Source of the DNA: Montifringilla adamsi
Taxonomy: Eukaryota > Chordata > Aves > Passeriformes > Passeridae
DNA length: 64,000 bases
Assembly (NCBI GenBank): GCA_017590115.1
Contig: JAGGNK010010225.1
Span: forward strand, 5,704,001 to 5,768,000
Reading direction: 5' to 3'
In this document: in pieces, positions 26,912 through 40,724 of the stretch
How positions within the stretch are numbered: the first letter of the stretch is position 1
Layout of the letters: each line of letters opens with the position of its first letter
The notes under the pieces: model-generated
Seen by the model: the letters and a program-made list of their open reading frames with translations, nothing else
The model's database searches: none
What the model was told of the DNA's origin: nothing
Made by a program: the position numbers and the translations under genes

Positions 26912-29900
26912 TTCAGTTTTATTCAGGGCATAGTTGGGGAGGCAAAGTACTTAGAGAGTGGGATTGAAAGGAAATGTGCTGAGAAGAACTTTAATTCTGC
27001 ATTTCCAGCCTATGTAAATTAGCCAAAATTTGAAGATTATGCTAAGAGATATTCAGAAAAATGTGTGGTATTAGTCTTGAACGTAAACCCTTTCAACAAT
27101 TTTTTTTCTTCTTCTTCTGTTTTCTTCCCATCCTATTTTCCTCTCCAGCACAATTCTCTTCATTGTTTCTCACCTCCGTCTTCATTCTGTGAGCATTTCT
27201 CCAGAGTACAAATCTTTTCCCTATCTGTGTAATGTATTTTCTGACTGTTCTTTGCTAAACCAGCTTTGTTTTGGTGTTTTGGTATTATAATAGACATGCT
27301 ATTTTATCAAAGACAACTAAATAGCTTTTTGTCAACAAGACCTAGATGCATTTCTTCTTTTCTGCTTATAATATTAAATATACTTCCAGTATTAATAGTA
27401 TAAAGATTTGGAGAAATGATCATTATGTTCTGATAAATGTGCTTAACTTTTGAAAAGTTATCTTTTAAAATCTTCTCATTAGAGAGTGATGATGAATCAT
27501 TTAGTAGAAGATTTTTGTATAGCTTTTTTAATTGTGTGTTTTGGTCTCATGTGGAGCTATAAGTGAAAATAAACAGGCTAATTAAACTGTAATGCTTATT
27601 AAAATTCTTGCCAAATTTGGTTAAACTCTCCTTCTTGGTGCTGGAAAAGTCTAACTCAAATCAGCATTCATATCATGAGTAAACATCCTGGATAGATGGA
27701 GATTAGGAAAACATTTAGGGTCAGATCTTCTGAAATCCTGCTTACCTCTTTCAGTTCAGATTGAAGTGCTCAGATCAAAGAGTACAGGGAAAGGAAACAA
27801 TGGACTTGCACCAGTACCTTGGCCTCTCACAAGAGCACAAAGGAACATTTGAAAGAACTGCTGATTTGTACCAGTTTGAGGCTGGACTTGTTAATTTACT
27901 GGTATGCATAACCTAAGAAACAGGTAATGATATGGTCTAATTAAGTGATATCCAGCTACTTAGCAAATTCTTGAGCAAATTTATTCTAAAAACACTCTGG
28001 TGCCAGCAAAAAGATACTAATGAGTCTGAAACTTGCTTTTTATTTATGTATTTATTTTCCCCTTCTTAAGCGACCAAATCTCTGTCCAGCAGTTCTAAGT
28101 ATGTCTGCCTCAGTAAATTTATAAATTATGGGTTCTCTAACTCTGTTTTTGTACTGAGTTAAGAGAATAAACAGTGGTTTTTGTAACCAGGAAAGTATTG
28201 CTTAGGATCACTATGCTGTTTAGGGTATTTAAGCATGAAGCTGACATATCAACCTGCAAAATGACCTCTGCTCTCACTGCAAATTTGCTAAAGCTGAAAA
28301 CAAACAACTAAAAAAATGTTCAAGGTAGAATAAAGATAAAACCTGAAAAAAAAGGTGATTTAAAATTTGCGTAACTTCGAAGTAGGAGTTTTCTAAATCT
28401 GGAAATCTGCTCTTTCATAAAGTGTTCAATGGCTTCTTTTCAAACACAGTCACAATGTGAGTTTTCATTCACATCAAGTTCTTGTTTGCTGTAGAATGGT
28501 GCATGTTGCTGATGAATGTCTGCTTCTTAGCAATAACATTTCTTAATAGAATTGATCATAGCAGCAAATAGAAATTGCTTGTGAAAGAAACTTGTTTAAA
28601 CTAGCATTTATCTTCCAAGTCATAGAGGTTTATGCTGATGAATGGCCCATTTAAAAATCAGGTGGACTAGAGCCCAGATAATTCTCCTTTGCAGCTTACT
28701 GAATTTAGTCTTAATATCTTATGACTCTGGATATTACTGCCATTCCTTTATTTATTTTTTTTTTCTTCAAAGTAATTTCAAAGAAGCAAGATAGAGCCAT
28801 GCTCTATCTTTCAAGGAATTGAAACTTTCACAAAACCTGATTTCTGTATCTCTTATTGCAAAGCTTAAAGACTGAAGCCCAAATTTCTGTTTCTAGATTA
28901 GAGACCTAGGTTTTAATATTTAACATTTAAGTTTAATTAATTTTCTCAACATTTAATAACTGCATTTAAATTAGCCATGGTTTTCATGCTAATTATCCTG
29001 AATTTGTGGCTGCCTTGACATTTCTAATACACCAATGATTACAGTGAAGCCACTTAAAAACTTTAGTCCATTTCAAGTTGTTTACTTATTCATCTGCTTT
29101 ATGGGAGAACACTGTGGCAGTAGGGACTGCAGGTACTCAGTGTTCTGCTATAAGAAATAGTTTATATCAGCCTCTCATCTGGCAAATTATCCAGTAGTCC
29201 AGCAGATATTTTCACCTACTTGTAATACCAATGGGGAAATTAGTAACTAAATAAAATTTCTCAGCCAGCCCAAATGCAGGTGTTGAATATGAAACATTCA
29301 TGTGTCCTGACTCGCTCAAAATCTTGCAATGAGTTTCTGGCAAACAGAACTCGAGTGAAGGATCTATGACTCAGATTTCAGTTGTCGTGGCTTGCCTCTC
29401 TGACATTTACACTCCAAATCTGACAGGTAATTCACTTTTTCATTTTCAGCAGTCTAAGTATTTTCATCAAAAACTGTGGTACTTCTTTTCCTTTATCCCC
29501 TAATGAGAATCAATTATATATTCAATTAAGACTTTTGAAAAGGAGTGGTGTAAACTTGGTTTTGTTCAGGGACTTTTATCCTTTTATAAGTTTCCTCTAG
29601 TAATAATTTCTTCTTTGGTTTGTAATATATATTAAACTTTGTCTTCTTAGCAGATCTTCTGTCATAAAATTCTGAAGAGAACTATGGTTATATGGATGTG
29701 TTTCTAGGACTGCAAATGCAATAGTCATCTATTTTTCCTTCCCCAAACCTTGACACAGGAATGTTTTTTTAGAATACCTGCATGTTTGCTTAAGTTAATT
29801 TTTCTGTGAATTTTAGTTTGAGGATTTTCTTATTCTTCAAACTATGACAAAACCAACAGCAACAAAAAGTCAAACAAAGAAAACCAAATCACAACCAAAA

Positions 29901-32900
29901 AGACAAACACATGTACCTCTTCCAGTCCCAAACTATAGGAACTTTTCTTTTTATGTGGTAAAATTTAAAAGTTTTACTCCTCTTAGGACATCAGAATAAC
30001 TTATGGCATAAATGTTATTTTATGCTATGTACACTGTGATAAGGATAATAACATAAAATTGCAGGTAATTCCACAGAGAACAAGACTGGAAATTTGTAGC
30101 TACATCATTTCTTATAATGCTTAATTTATGAGATGTAAAGACAGGGTTATGAACTGATGCTGCACAAGTTTTCAATACCAGCCATATACATAAATTATTT
30201 TACTCCTCTGAAATGTAGCTGAACTCATCTGAGGCTGAAATGTCCATGCCAAAGAGTCATGGTCAAACACTCAGGCTCATGCCAACGAGCTGAGGTTCCA
30301 CTCACTTCCACCAGCCACCCAGAGTTTGTTCTCTGAGGAGCTGCTGCTGCTGTACACAGGCTTCTGTCACTGTAGTGACTTTTTGCTGTTTGTTGTCACT
30401 GTCAGTTTTACATAGCCCATTTAGCTGTAATGGATGGATGGATTTTAAAACCATCTGCAGCTGCTATTAATATAATTTTTCAGTGTGTGTATTTCCACAA
30501 GCTTTTGGTAACAGCTGTTTGAGCAGAACTCTTCTGGATTTACTTCCTTTCTATTTATTTTACAGTAACATTTCCTTTTTTCTTTTTTTAGGTAGTATTT
30601 GGCTATCAGAAAATGTCAGTCATATATTTAAATAAAGTCCTTTGTAAATGTCCAGTGAAGTATTTATATTTTATGAGCAAGTACTTAGTCTACATTCTAT
30701 GTCAGCAATTTAAAATCAACACAGCTTATTTTAGTGGTATTTTTGTCAAGAGCTTACCAGAAGTTTGAGTGTTACTATAAAAGCTCCCTATTTTTACTTT
30801 AATTTTATATGTGTGTTATTCTGGCAAATAAAGGAAATTATTAACTGTAAAAGTTGTACTCAGTCTATATTTATTGGGAGATTTAAAAATACTCTTGCAT
30901 TTTAGCAACTTCCTCAACAGTCATATAGTGTGCTTTCTCCTTGATTACTGTTGGATGTATGATGTGTATATCTAGGTAACAGAAATACTTTCTAATTAAT
31001 TAAAAGATGAAACAAACTTTAGAGGTATATAGGTTTTAATGATTAGAGATTATTGCTACATTTGCACATCCATAGAGAAATATTTTGCCTGATGTGCATT
31101 TATCTTCTGTTCTGCAGGAAATACCTTCAGTTAATGTTAAAACTTGAAATATGCAGGAAAAAACAGTGACAATTTTAAAAACAGTGGACTGAAAATAAAG
31201 GTGCTACATATGTTTGGAACAATAGAAAAATATTTGCCCATTTTTCATTCTAGAATGACTTTTGGTAGTTTTCTTTGAAGTGATTGGTTTTCTAGACATT
31301 TTTGGTACAGTGATTTCCATTTCAACTCTTTTAATTAGAGGTAGGAGACCCCAAGAGAAAAAATAGGTTTCATTGTAGTCTTCATAATGACATTATATAA
31401 GAAAAGGAGAAGTCTGGAAGTTTTAATCTCTTCAGCAGCAAATTTCTTCCACAAGAGTCATTGCTCTTGTACTGAAGCAGGATTCCCATGCTCTAGTAGA
31501 TGTCTAAGTGCTTAGTTAAGATTATGAGCAAGTGACAAAAATGTTTTTAATTCTTTTTTTCATCTAATATTATTAGGTAGTTTAATCAATCTATTTCCCA
31601 TTTATACTGTGGTGAGGAATAATATAACATTTTCAATTAAAAAACTTCATAATTTAGTTATGATTGTGCCAGTTAAATTAGTTCTTGATGTTACGAGCTA
31701 AATTGATTGTAATTAAAGCACTTAGTAATAAGAAATAAATTGAAATCCATCATTTCTTGTCTCTGTAAGGAGGTTTTGCATTTCTGCCAATAGGGTTATA
31801 CTGATCCTTCTTCCTTTGTGTCTCACCACCTTGTCAGGCTATTGATAACATATTCTTTGATGTTCTAGTATTTTTCTTTTGGCATTAGGAATTTCCAAAT
31901 AGTTCACTGTTTTGTAAAGTCTTCTTCTGGAAAGGCAAGAAATGTGGGAAAATAACTTCACCAACAGGTTTTACATCTTATGTGTTTGAGCAGGACTGTG
32001 TGTCTTCTAGACTGATCTAAGAAAAAAATCGTGTTTGGAGACAAACTCTCTTTAGAGCATATGATGCTTTAAATGGAGATTCTGTTTTGAGACCAGAATA
32101 TAGGTTTTTCTTCCACTAACTTCAGTGTGCTGACTGGGTAAAATTAATTATACCAGTCAATCTTAGGGATGTGGCTTTACAAATGTAAAAAACCCGGACA
32201 TTTCTGTGATATTTCTGAGTTCAAAAATTAATCCTCTGTCTGCAGTCTGGTTAAGTAGCTGGTTTAAATGGCAGCACTACAGACAGAGTATGGAGAAGAA
32301 GATAATTCTGTTTTATAGCCCAACTTTTTAGGTTACAGCCATGATTCTGATAGGTATTGTATTGCTTCAGCTGAGGAAACTCCCCTGGTTCCTTTCTCAA
32401 TATTATTGGTAATAAAGCCTCTGGATGTAGTACTTTCTATTTTATTTTTACTGATAGCCAAAAGACAAAAGAATAAAAATTCTTCCTTTCAAGTAATTTT
32501 TTCTGTTTTCACCACAGGAGATCTTGTATCTCTCTGAAAGCCAAACAAGTATTGTGGCAGGATACCTTGTTGAATATACCATCAGATGTTTCTACTTTTG
32601 TTGCCGTAATATTCCCAGCTATTGCTAGTGAACATCAGCACTGAAGCAAGGGGTGATGGTTTTTCTCAGCGTTACTTTGCAGCATTGCTTATGTTAGATG
32701 CTAACTTGTAGGGCTTCTTCTAGCCTGACCTGAATTTCTTGGGGATTTACATGCATTATATTAAGGTATCAGCCAAACTACATTAAAATGAAATACAAGT
32801 CTTTTTTTGGCAGGTGGAGTGCTTAACAGTTCTACTTGCTAGTCCAATTGTTTGAAAAGATCAAAAGAAGCTTGATAGTCTAAAACTTAGCATTATTTTG

Positions 32901-32929
32901 CTTTGAGGAGAAAGCTGTCTGTTTTCACA
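26912..32929. other. Repeat-poor, ORF-poor intronic block; candidate regulatory sequence
   Basis: About 6 kb with no open frame over 60 codons on either strand and no transposon I recognise. Several AT-rich patches carry clustered TAAT, TTAATTAA and ATGCTAAT-like words, the kind bound by homeodomain and POU proteins: 27560-27620, 28900-29020 and 31620-31740. Such words are common in AT-rich DNA, so this is suggestive only. Cross-species conservation would decide it. Confidence 0.3.
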
Positions 32930-33629
32930 TCATCTAAAGCCAAATAATCCATGACAAAACCAGAGAGAATAAGTCTTTCTTGCTGAAACATTATTTGAAA
33001 GGCCAATAGTAGAACAGGAGATGCATTTCTGGAATAGAAGATAATAGCTTGAAAATGCTGTCTTGGCTGGCTTTGGCTTATGTGGAAGAAATGTTAAGCC
33101 CCTCCAAAGACAACCTTTGATGAACCCATATGCTAATACTTCCTGGCCAGCATTACTCCTGATTACAAAGGAATCTAATAACCTTCCTTGGCAGAGATTG
33201 CCATCTTCTCCTGCCACCAGTGATCTCTAACAGCAGCACTGAGTGGGTGGGTTCATGGGAGTCCTGCCCATTTTGCACTGTTCCACAAAGATCTGCCCTC
33301 TGTGGTTTCATTCAGAGAGTGCTTTTTTGGAATATGGCATTAATATTTGCTTTTCCAAGTTTCAAAGATGATCTCAGAATAAGTATTGCAGTTTAAGAGA
33401 TTTATTTTGGTCACTAAGAGAGACCTCTGCTCTGTGGGTTGTAGAAATGGATGCATAGATACATGAGATGATTTCTGTCTTGAACCATACTTTAATCTTG
33501 TAAGAGGATCCATTCACATTTTATCATTTGTTATTCCTGCTTAATTCCTATGCTCTATTTTAATATTATTTTATTGTTGCTGTTTTAGGAAAAGGCTTTT
33601 CTGAAATAAAGCCTATACTTGTGTTTTTT

Positions 33630-33631
<2 letters not shown>

Positions 33632-33698
<67 letters not shown>
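33632..33698. repeat. Poly(T) run, 67 bases
   Basis: The longest homopolymer in the window, uninterrupted. Such a length is unstable in replication and error-prone in sequencing, so the true length is uncertain. It explains the two poly-Lys frames on the - strand. Confidence 0.95.
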
Positions 33699-33700
<2 letters not shown>

Positions 33701-36700
33701 CAAGCTGTGTTTTCCCCATTTATTACATTTGGAAACTGCCTTCTTAAAAGTATGCACTTAAGAAATAGTTTTTGGTGTATAGCTAACAGAATTGTGAATG
33801 TCAAAATTCCCAGAGACAGCACATAATTTAAAAAATAGACACCCAAGAAAATCCCCAACCAACCAAAAAAAACCCCAACACTCAAACCCCCTTATTTGGG
33901 GAATTTAAACTAATTACCTGCAACATTTCCAGAATATTTCTTCATCTATTGCAGTGATTCTTATAGGATACACGGCAGAAATGGGATCAGGCTAAAGAAT
34001 TGATCTCTGATTTTGAAAGGTAAGAGGAGAACTCCATGCTGAACTGCCTTGCCTGGTTTGTTTTTCAGAACATCTTCAATATGAGGAGCATGTGAAGGCT
34101 AGGTCATGGTTTATGAGGAGTCACTTGATACTGTCTTTCCATGGAATACTTGAAAGGTTTTGCTGGAGTATCACTTGCTCTGTACACTTGAAGGTGTTTG
34201 CAAAGTTATTTTTTATGCCACAGCATAATATTTACCTTGTTTGCTTCCAGTGGGGGATGGAAATGTTAATCTAGTGAGAATATGTTCTTCTGAGAAATAC
34301 AGTTTTAAGTAATGTCATGGGGACATTAGGGGAGCCTGCTAAATCTGAGGAGTCTTACAAATTGTTTGCAGTCTCCTGATCAGTCTACTGGATATAATTT
34401 TTTCGTGACCTAAAATCCAAGTCCATTTCTATTTCTCAACTAAGTTTCATGTTTAATAAGTTCAGACTGACCAGCACTTAACATAAATGTTGCTGTTCTC
34501 TTTAACTTCAAATCCAAATATAATTAGATGCAGATGCTAGAGTGAGTAATATCTTTAGTGCTCTGTTCCCACACAATGAACCCCCGTGTCACTTATAATA
34601 CATTTGATGTCTGATGTGGTTTCCTGTCTGCTTGTGGGAAATATTTTCCTTAGAAATTAATGTCTTACGGAGAACCAGATGAGCTCCAATATGGGCCACA
34701 GGTTTCTGTCTCTTGTCCTGTGCCAAAAATCTTATTTTTTTGTAAGTTCCAGCTCTGAGTAAATGCTCTAAGTGGAAGATACTTAAAGAGCAGAATCAAT
34801 GCCTCCTTGGGCTGTAAAACATTCTTTGCTCTTTCTCTTTCATAATTTTCTAGTTGTTTCCCCATAATTTGTAATCTTTCAAATCTTATAAGGTTCCCAT
34901 TGCAATTCATTGGGACTTCCTTAAAGTGGTTTGAAGAACCTCAAATCACAAGAATGTAAACTCATGTAGATAATGCATGTTTAGGTTTTATGCATGTGCA
35001 AATTAGTTAAACCTACAGTGCTTTCCATAATTTCATATGAACTTCTTATAGTTTTGATAGATGAAAAGGAAAACTGTGTTGTGTTTTGCCTTTCAAGTGT
35101 GTGTATGGGAGAGAATCGTCTTATTATTATTTCCCAATTAATTAGATATATTTCTACTCAACTTGGCTACTCTAAGTATACTTTTCTTATCTGAACTTTT
35201 GCCACCTTCTGTGAGTCTATTTCCAAGAATGGTTCATTTTCATGCAAAGGAGAGAGAGATCTTTTAATTGCAATTAGTGAATCTGGTTTTGGCTCCTGAA
35301 TATAGAATTAAATGAAAATATTAATTTTAACTTCTTTACTACATTTTACTTATTTTTATAATTAACACCTGTTGTAGACATTTTACATTTTAATGTAGAA
35401 AACAGAATCAGTGCATAAAAAGAAAATAATGATGCCTGAACATTAGTTGTAATTTTCCCACACTGAGACAGTAAATTTGTTATTAGAATTAAAGTTCTTT
35501 TCCTTAGAATAGTAGTGCTCCAGATTGCTACACTTTTTAATATGAACTTTTTATTGGAAAGTCATAGCTAAGTTTCCCTACGTCTGATTAGTTTGCAAAA
35601 TATATGTTGAAAGGAAACAAAATCAGTGTCCATAAATAAACAAGTTTAAGGGTGAGATTTACTTGCCCTGTTTTTGATTGAGTCTGGAAGTGAAGACAAT
35701 TGGCTTTCTGATTCAAACTGCGAGTGTTGTGCTCCTTGTTCTGAAAAATTTTGCTAGATGTTGCTATATATCACATATTATATGCATGTGTACACACACA
35801 TACGCCCACATAGGTATAAATGGAATACCTCTGTATATATGTGTTGCTCTATGCCAAAACACAAAATGGAAATTATCACATTGAATAGCTGTACCTGAAT
35901 TTGCATGTGCTACTCCCCAAGAGCAGCCTGTGCTGTGAGCAAAATATCCTGTACCTTTGCAGCTGTTCGTCCTTTTAAAGGCTGCTCAAATGGCTTAAAT
36001 TTAGTCAGCCAAGTCTCAGATGCTCTCTTTTACCAGCTGAGTAATTAGATGTATTTCCATTATCATATCAGAAACTTTCAGTTTCCAAAAAAATTCTTAA
36101 AAATATTTCCAGTTTTGAGTATAATGAGAGGTGCTTCAAATGTACTACAGTGAAAACATTATCCCAATAAATGACTTGCTATTGAACAGCAGATCACCTT
36201 TTTTGTACCTGCAGGGATGCCCAGTTGTTCATGTTTTTATAATAATGTAGTTCACAGGAAAAATTATAAATTACAGAAAACTGTTTTATAATTTGCACTT
36301 CTACTGAGGGTTCATTACTTATTTCAAGAACTTTAATAGTTGGTTCATAAAGCATTTTGTTTGATTTTCAATCAATTACAATTATGTTAGTGCTCTCCCT
36401 TTGTTTTGTTAAATGCTTTGATATCTTTAAACCTTTTGTAACTAACTTTAGTTTTTTGTAGAAAATGATTACTTTCAAATTCTGAACTCCTACACGACTG
36501 TTATTGCATTATTGCCATACTGCAATGAAACACTTTAATGTTTATAAAAGGTGACCCTGTTCTGTTGATATCCTGGTGGTTTGTGACAGGTGGAATATAT
36601 GCAGTTTAGGGCAGAGGCCAATCCAGTCTTTGTCTTCTACTTTAAGTTTGCAAGTTTTTACTAAATTATAACTTTGTTATGCTCTAGGCTTACTATTAAA

Positions 36701-37285
36701 CTTTACATTTTCTTTGGAGGCATTAGCCTGACTGAAATTTCTGAGAAGAAGCTTTGGCCATGAATCACTACCTCAGAACATTTTTTGAAACATTGCCCTT
36801 ATCTAAAATTCTGTGATTTCAGTAATGACTGTGGATAGGGAGTTGAACATTTACAGTGATGAATGATGTCAGGTAGCAGTCAGCTGCGTTTATGAGATCT
36901 TCCTTGTCGTGGCTTTCTACCTGACCTGATGGGTCCTGGGTGCAATGATGAGCACCCAGGTTTGGGTGGTTTCACTCTTTCCCCTGTTAGGTGTTTCGTG
37001 TCCATGTGAGGGCACTGCAGCTTGTGGCACAGATGTGGAGAAGGCTGAGAGAAGTAACATAGCTTTACAGACATAGCTGAAGATAAATATACTAAGTATC
37101 CTATCTTATTAAACTCCAAAACAAGGGAAGTGACTTTTATTTCTTGAGAAATATGAAAAAGTGAAAGTATGCAGAGACTTCACAGAAATTTTATGCTAAG
37201 ACACACTTGGCAAAATTTAAAACCAGATTATACGGGTTTATTATTGCTTTTTTTGTATTGCTAGACACTGAATATATTTAGGGAC

Positions 37286-37307
37286 ATATATATATATATA
37301 TATATAA
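37286..37307. repeat. (AT)n microsatellite
   Basis: About 11 perfect AT units. Confidence 0.95.
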
Positions 37308-38746
37308 TGTTTATCTTACCATGTCAAATTTGGGGTGGTATACCTTTATGGGAGTGAAAATGAAATGAATACTTTAAATGCTCCCCATCCACCCACCTCA
37401 TTGACAGGCAGAATAAAATAGTGATTTCCACTTTTCTTTATTCTTTCTGAATCAAAGCAGTCTTAAAGTCAAAATCTAAAATTCAGACACTAAGTTTTAA
37501 ATTATAGCAGCACCTGTAGAGCTAGTTTCTGGGCAAATTAAACATAATATTATGTCCCAAACCCCCAAGGGTCTGCCAGAGCAGCACCAAGCACAATTAG
37601 CTTCCATACTGTGGAGCCTTAAAATGTTCTGCTGGGATGCAATTGAAGCCAATACCCAGATATTTTTTTTCCTGGTGATTTACTGTATTAGCTCTCCAGA
37701 GAATATCTTGAAGTACTGAAGCTTAAAGGGCTTCCATGTTTTCAAGAGCAGGGAGGTTATGTAACATCAGAGTGTTATTTACACACCAACCCAACTGTTT
37801 CAATAAGCACTTTATCACTGGGGAGCAGAAATGGCTTTTTAAAATTTTGGCACTCTTACTGTCTGAAAGAAAATTCATGATTCCATTAGGAAGGTGGTGC
37901 AGATACTGAATGGTTGCAGAATTTAATCCTACTGTTTTGGCTAACATTTATTAATACGATTTTATGAATCCTGTTAGAACTGTAATATTACCTGTTCTGC
38001 TGTACTCTGTAGTATGAAACAGAGATCTGTGTAAAAACACTGGAAATTGTGGTATTACTCCTATTAGCTTAATGTAATAAAATTGTCTGATTCCTACCCT
38101 CAGACTCTCAGTCCTTTGGCTGACATAGTAAACTGCCACAAAAGCCCAATAATCACATTATTATCTCTCAAGAGGTGAAACGATGTCTGTATTTGTTGTG
38201 CATGGTGCCACTTTTGCTCTGTTCCAGACAGTTAATTTTCTCCATGTGTTTATATTAATTTGGGCAAAGCAGGAAGTATTTAAGGTAATTGTCTGAAAAA
38301 TCTGAAATATTATGTTACTGCCTATCATTGTAATGTGATATTATTTTGGTATTTCTTTTGGTAAAATAGCTAATTTGTATTAACTGCAAGAAGGAAATGT
38401 ATTCTTCTAAAGCTGTTTTTTGCTCACTCTAAGAACTAAGAATATGCAGTCTCTTTAAAAGGTATACAAAATATGCCCATCAGAGGAGTTTCAGGCATTG
38501 TTCTGAAAATTAAATTCTATAATCCCATATGGAGTGATCAGGGCAAGATGGCTGCATTGAAAAGCAGCACAGTTTGTGTCTCTCAGCGGCAACCATCCCC
38601 ACCAGGAGGATATGAGGCTGCTTCCAGGTTTCCCCCACACAGCTTCAGTCACCTTCTTGTATATTTGAACTTCTTTATGTTTCTTCTTTCTTAGTTCTAG
38701 GTATTGATTGGTGAGGGTTGGAGATGTGGGTTTTCTCTTACTTTGT

Positions 38747-38748
<2 letters not shown>

Positions 38749-38786
<38 letters not shown>

Positions 38787-38852
38787 CCCCCCCAAAAATT
38801 CCCCCATTCCTTTTTTTTTTTTTTTTTTTTGGGTTTTTTTTTTTTTTTTTTT
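38749..38852. repeat. Compound poly(T) with C, A and G blocks
   Basis: T runs of over 20 bases flank CCCCCCC, AAAAA, CCCCC and GGG blocks. Two overlapping poly-Phe frames here are artefacts of it. The block order looks like homopolymer noise and may be partly an assembly error. Confidence 0.9.
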
Positions 38853-39241
38853 AATTCTTGTTTTTGTTCCCTCCAAACAGATTCCACATGTCCATTTTTC
38901 TTTTGATTTCTGTGGACTGTTATTACATTGGGAATATGGAGGAACAGCTGACCATGACTGTCTTGCTGTAAGAGCTAGATTTCTGTATGACCTGTCATAT
39001 AGCTCAATTGAGGAGGGATACGTACCCTAGAGGTGTTTTGTTAGTGCTGCTGCAGGGCTTTTTAAATTAAACTACAGTGTTCTCTAGAATGCTGATGAGT
39101 TTCAGTGACAACATCAGTAAATCAGACAAGACATTTTCGGCTGTTCTTCTAAATTTGATGCCTTATTCTTTGTAAGATTTGGGCATACAAAGCACTCTCT
39201 TAAAAGGAAAAGTGTGGCTGCAGTTCCACAATTTATAACAG

Positions 39242-39260
39242 AAAAAAAAAAAAAAAAAAA
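39242..39260. repeat. Poly(A) run, 19 bases
   Basis: Uninterrupted A tract with no recognisable element on either side. Confidence 0.9.
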
Positions 39261-40154
39261 GAAAGTTTTGTATCTCTTCCTTAACACATTTTAAGAAAGT
39301 AGATTAAAAGGGTATAAGAAGCTGTCAGTTCCAGCATGTCAGTAATTATGGGAAGGGAAGTAGGGTGAGCTCTTCAATGTGTGTCTCTAATACTTATAAT
39401 GGATTGCTTCCTTGAGTGCACCATCCAGAATGTCATCTTCAAAGCAGCCTATTGACAATGGTTCATATGCAGAGCCATGTGGCTAAGGAGTAGTTGCCAG
39501 AGAGGAAAAAATAAAAGGGAATGATATTTCGTATTTATTTTAATTTTAAACGTGAAAGGATTTAATGTCATAACTGCTTCATTCTGGTTAAAAGAAAACA
39601 GAGTGAGTGTCCCTAATGGGACATGGGGAATTTGTGGCATGGTGTTGAAACCAAGATCGTGACAAGCAGCACTTCACACTATGTCTGTGGAAGCAGTTAT
39701 ATTTTCAAAAAGGATGTTGTGCGGAAGGTCACGTCTTTGCCTTCCATCAAGATCCTTCTACAATCCAGAATGCATTTTGTATTTTTAAAATTAGTATCAA
39801 ATGCTGACAGTCCTTACAGTGGGATAGCTGCTATAAAAATTAGTACTTCAGTTCCTGTTTTAGAAACAATTTTTTCCCTAGTTGCAAAGTCCCTGAATGA
39901 TGTTGCCTAGATATCAAGGAGTTTATGCTTATAATTCCAGCTATTTAAACTGGAAATATTTCATAATACTATGCAACTGTTTTATCCCACAAAAATGATC
40001 TTGTTTACCTGTCATGGTCTGTTTTGTACACCCTCATTGCAACCTACCTGCAGTTATGAGTTAGAGGTAAAATAATTTATGGATTCATTTATCGCATCCA
40101 ATCACATCCAGTTATTCTATGTAATGAAATCACTAATTTCCTCTAGCTAAATGA

Positions 40155-40724
40155 TGGTCATGGTTTAAACCTAGCCAGCAGCCCAATACCATGCAGCAGC
40201 TCACTCTCTCCCCCACAGCCTGTGGGTTCTGGGAGAGAATTGGAAAGGTAAAAGCTAGGAAACTCATGAGTTGAGATAAAGACATTTTAATAGAGAAAAC
40301 AAAATCTGTATATTAAGCAAAGCAAGGAATTAATTCACTGATTCCCTTGGGAAAGCCATCTCCAGGAGAGCAGGGTCCCATCACATGTAATGGTGGCCTG
40401 GGGAAACAAACGTCATCATGCCAAACGTCCCCTCACTTCCTCTTCCTTGCCCCCACTTTGCAGCCTGAGCATGATGCTGTATGGTTGGAAATATCCCTTT
40501 GGTCAGTTGGGATCACCTGTCCCAGGTGTTTCCTCTTATAAGTTCACTCCCAGTTTCCTTCCCAGCATGACAGTACAAAAAGCAGAAAAGGCCTTGGCTC
40601 TGCATGAGCCCAGCTCAACAATAACAAAAAACATCTCTACCTTGTCAACCCTGTGTTCAGCACAGATCCAAAACACAGCCTCACCGTGAAGAAAATTAAC
40701 CCTATCTCAGGCAAAACCAGCACA
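40155..40724 (-). mobile_element. Solo LTR of an avian endogenous retrovirus, full length
   Basis: Read on the - strand it begins TGTGCTGGTTTTGCCTGAGA and ends GGTTTAAACCATGACC, matching the ends of a widespread bird LTR as I recall it. Internal landmarks agree: the AGGCCTTTTCTGCTTTTTGT region, the ACCAAAGGGATATTTCC block, CTTTATCTCAACTCATGAGT, and an ATTAAA poly(A)-signal variant (40286-40291 on the + strand). The ancestral TATA box appears mutated near 40460. No internal retroviral sequence adjoins it. Orientation is opposite to the host gene. A clean target-site duplication is not evident, though TGATG occurs at 40152 and 40731. Confidence 0.8.

Larger units (their letters stand above)
32930..40154. 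other. Intronic sequence with long T tracts
   Basis: Besides the 67-base T run, the compound T tract at 38.7 kb and the AT repeat at 37.3 kb, I see no gene or element. An A/C-rich stretch at 33855-33895 lies just right of the long T run. Confidence 0.55.

Noticed and set aside
33566..33885. Two - strand frames of 63 and 90 codons with long poly-Lys
   Set aside because: Produced by the 67-base T run read on the opposite strand.
38704..39030. Poly-Phe frames of 108 and 62 codons on the + strand
   Set aside because: Translation of the compound T tract.
40347..40689. Two overlapping + strand frames of 64 and 99 codons
   Set aside because: They lie inside the solo LTR, which is noncoding and oriented the other way.
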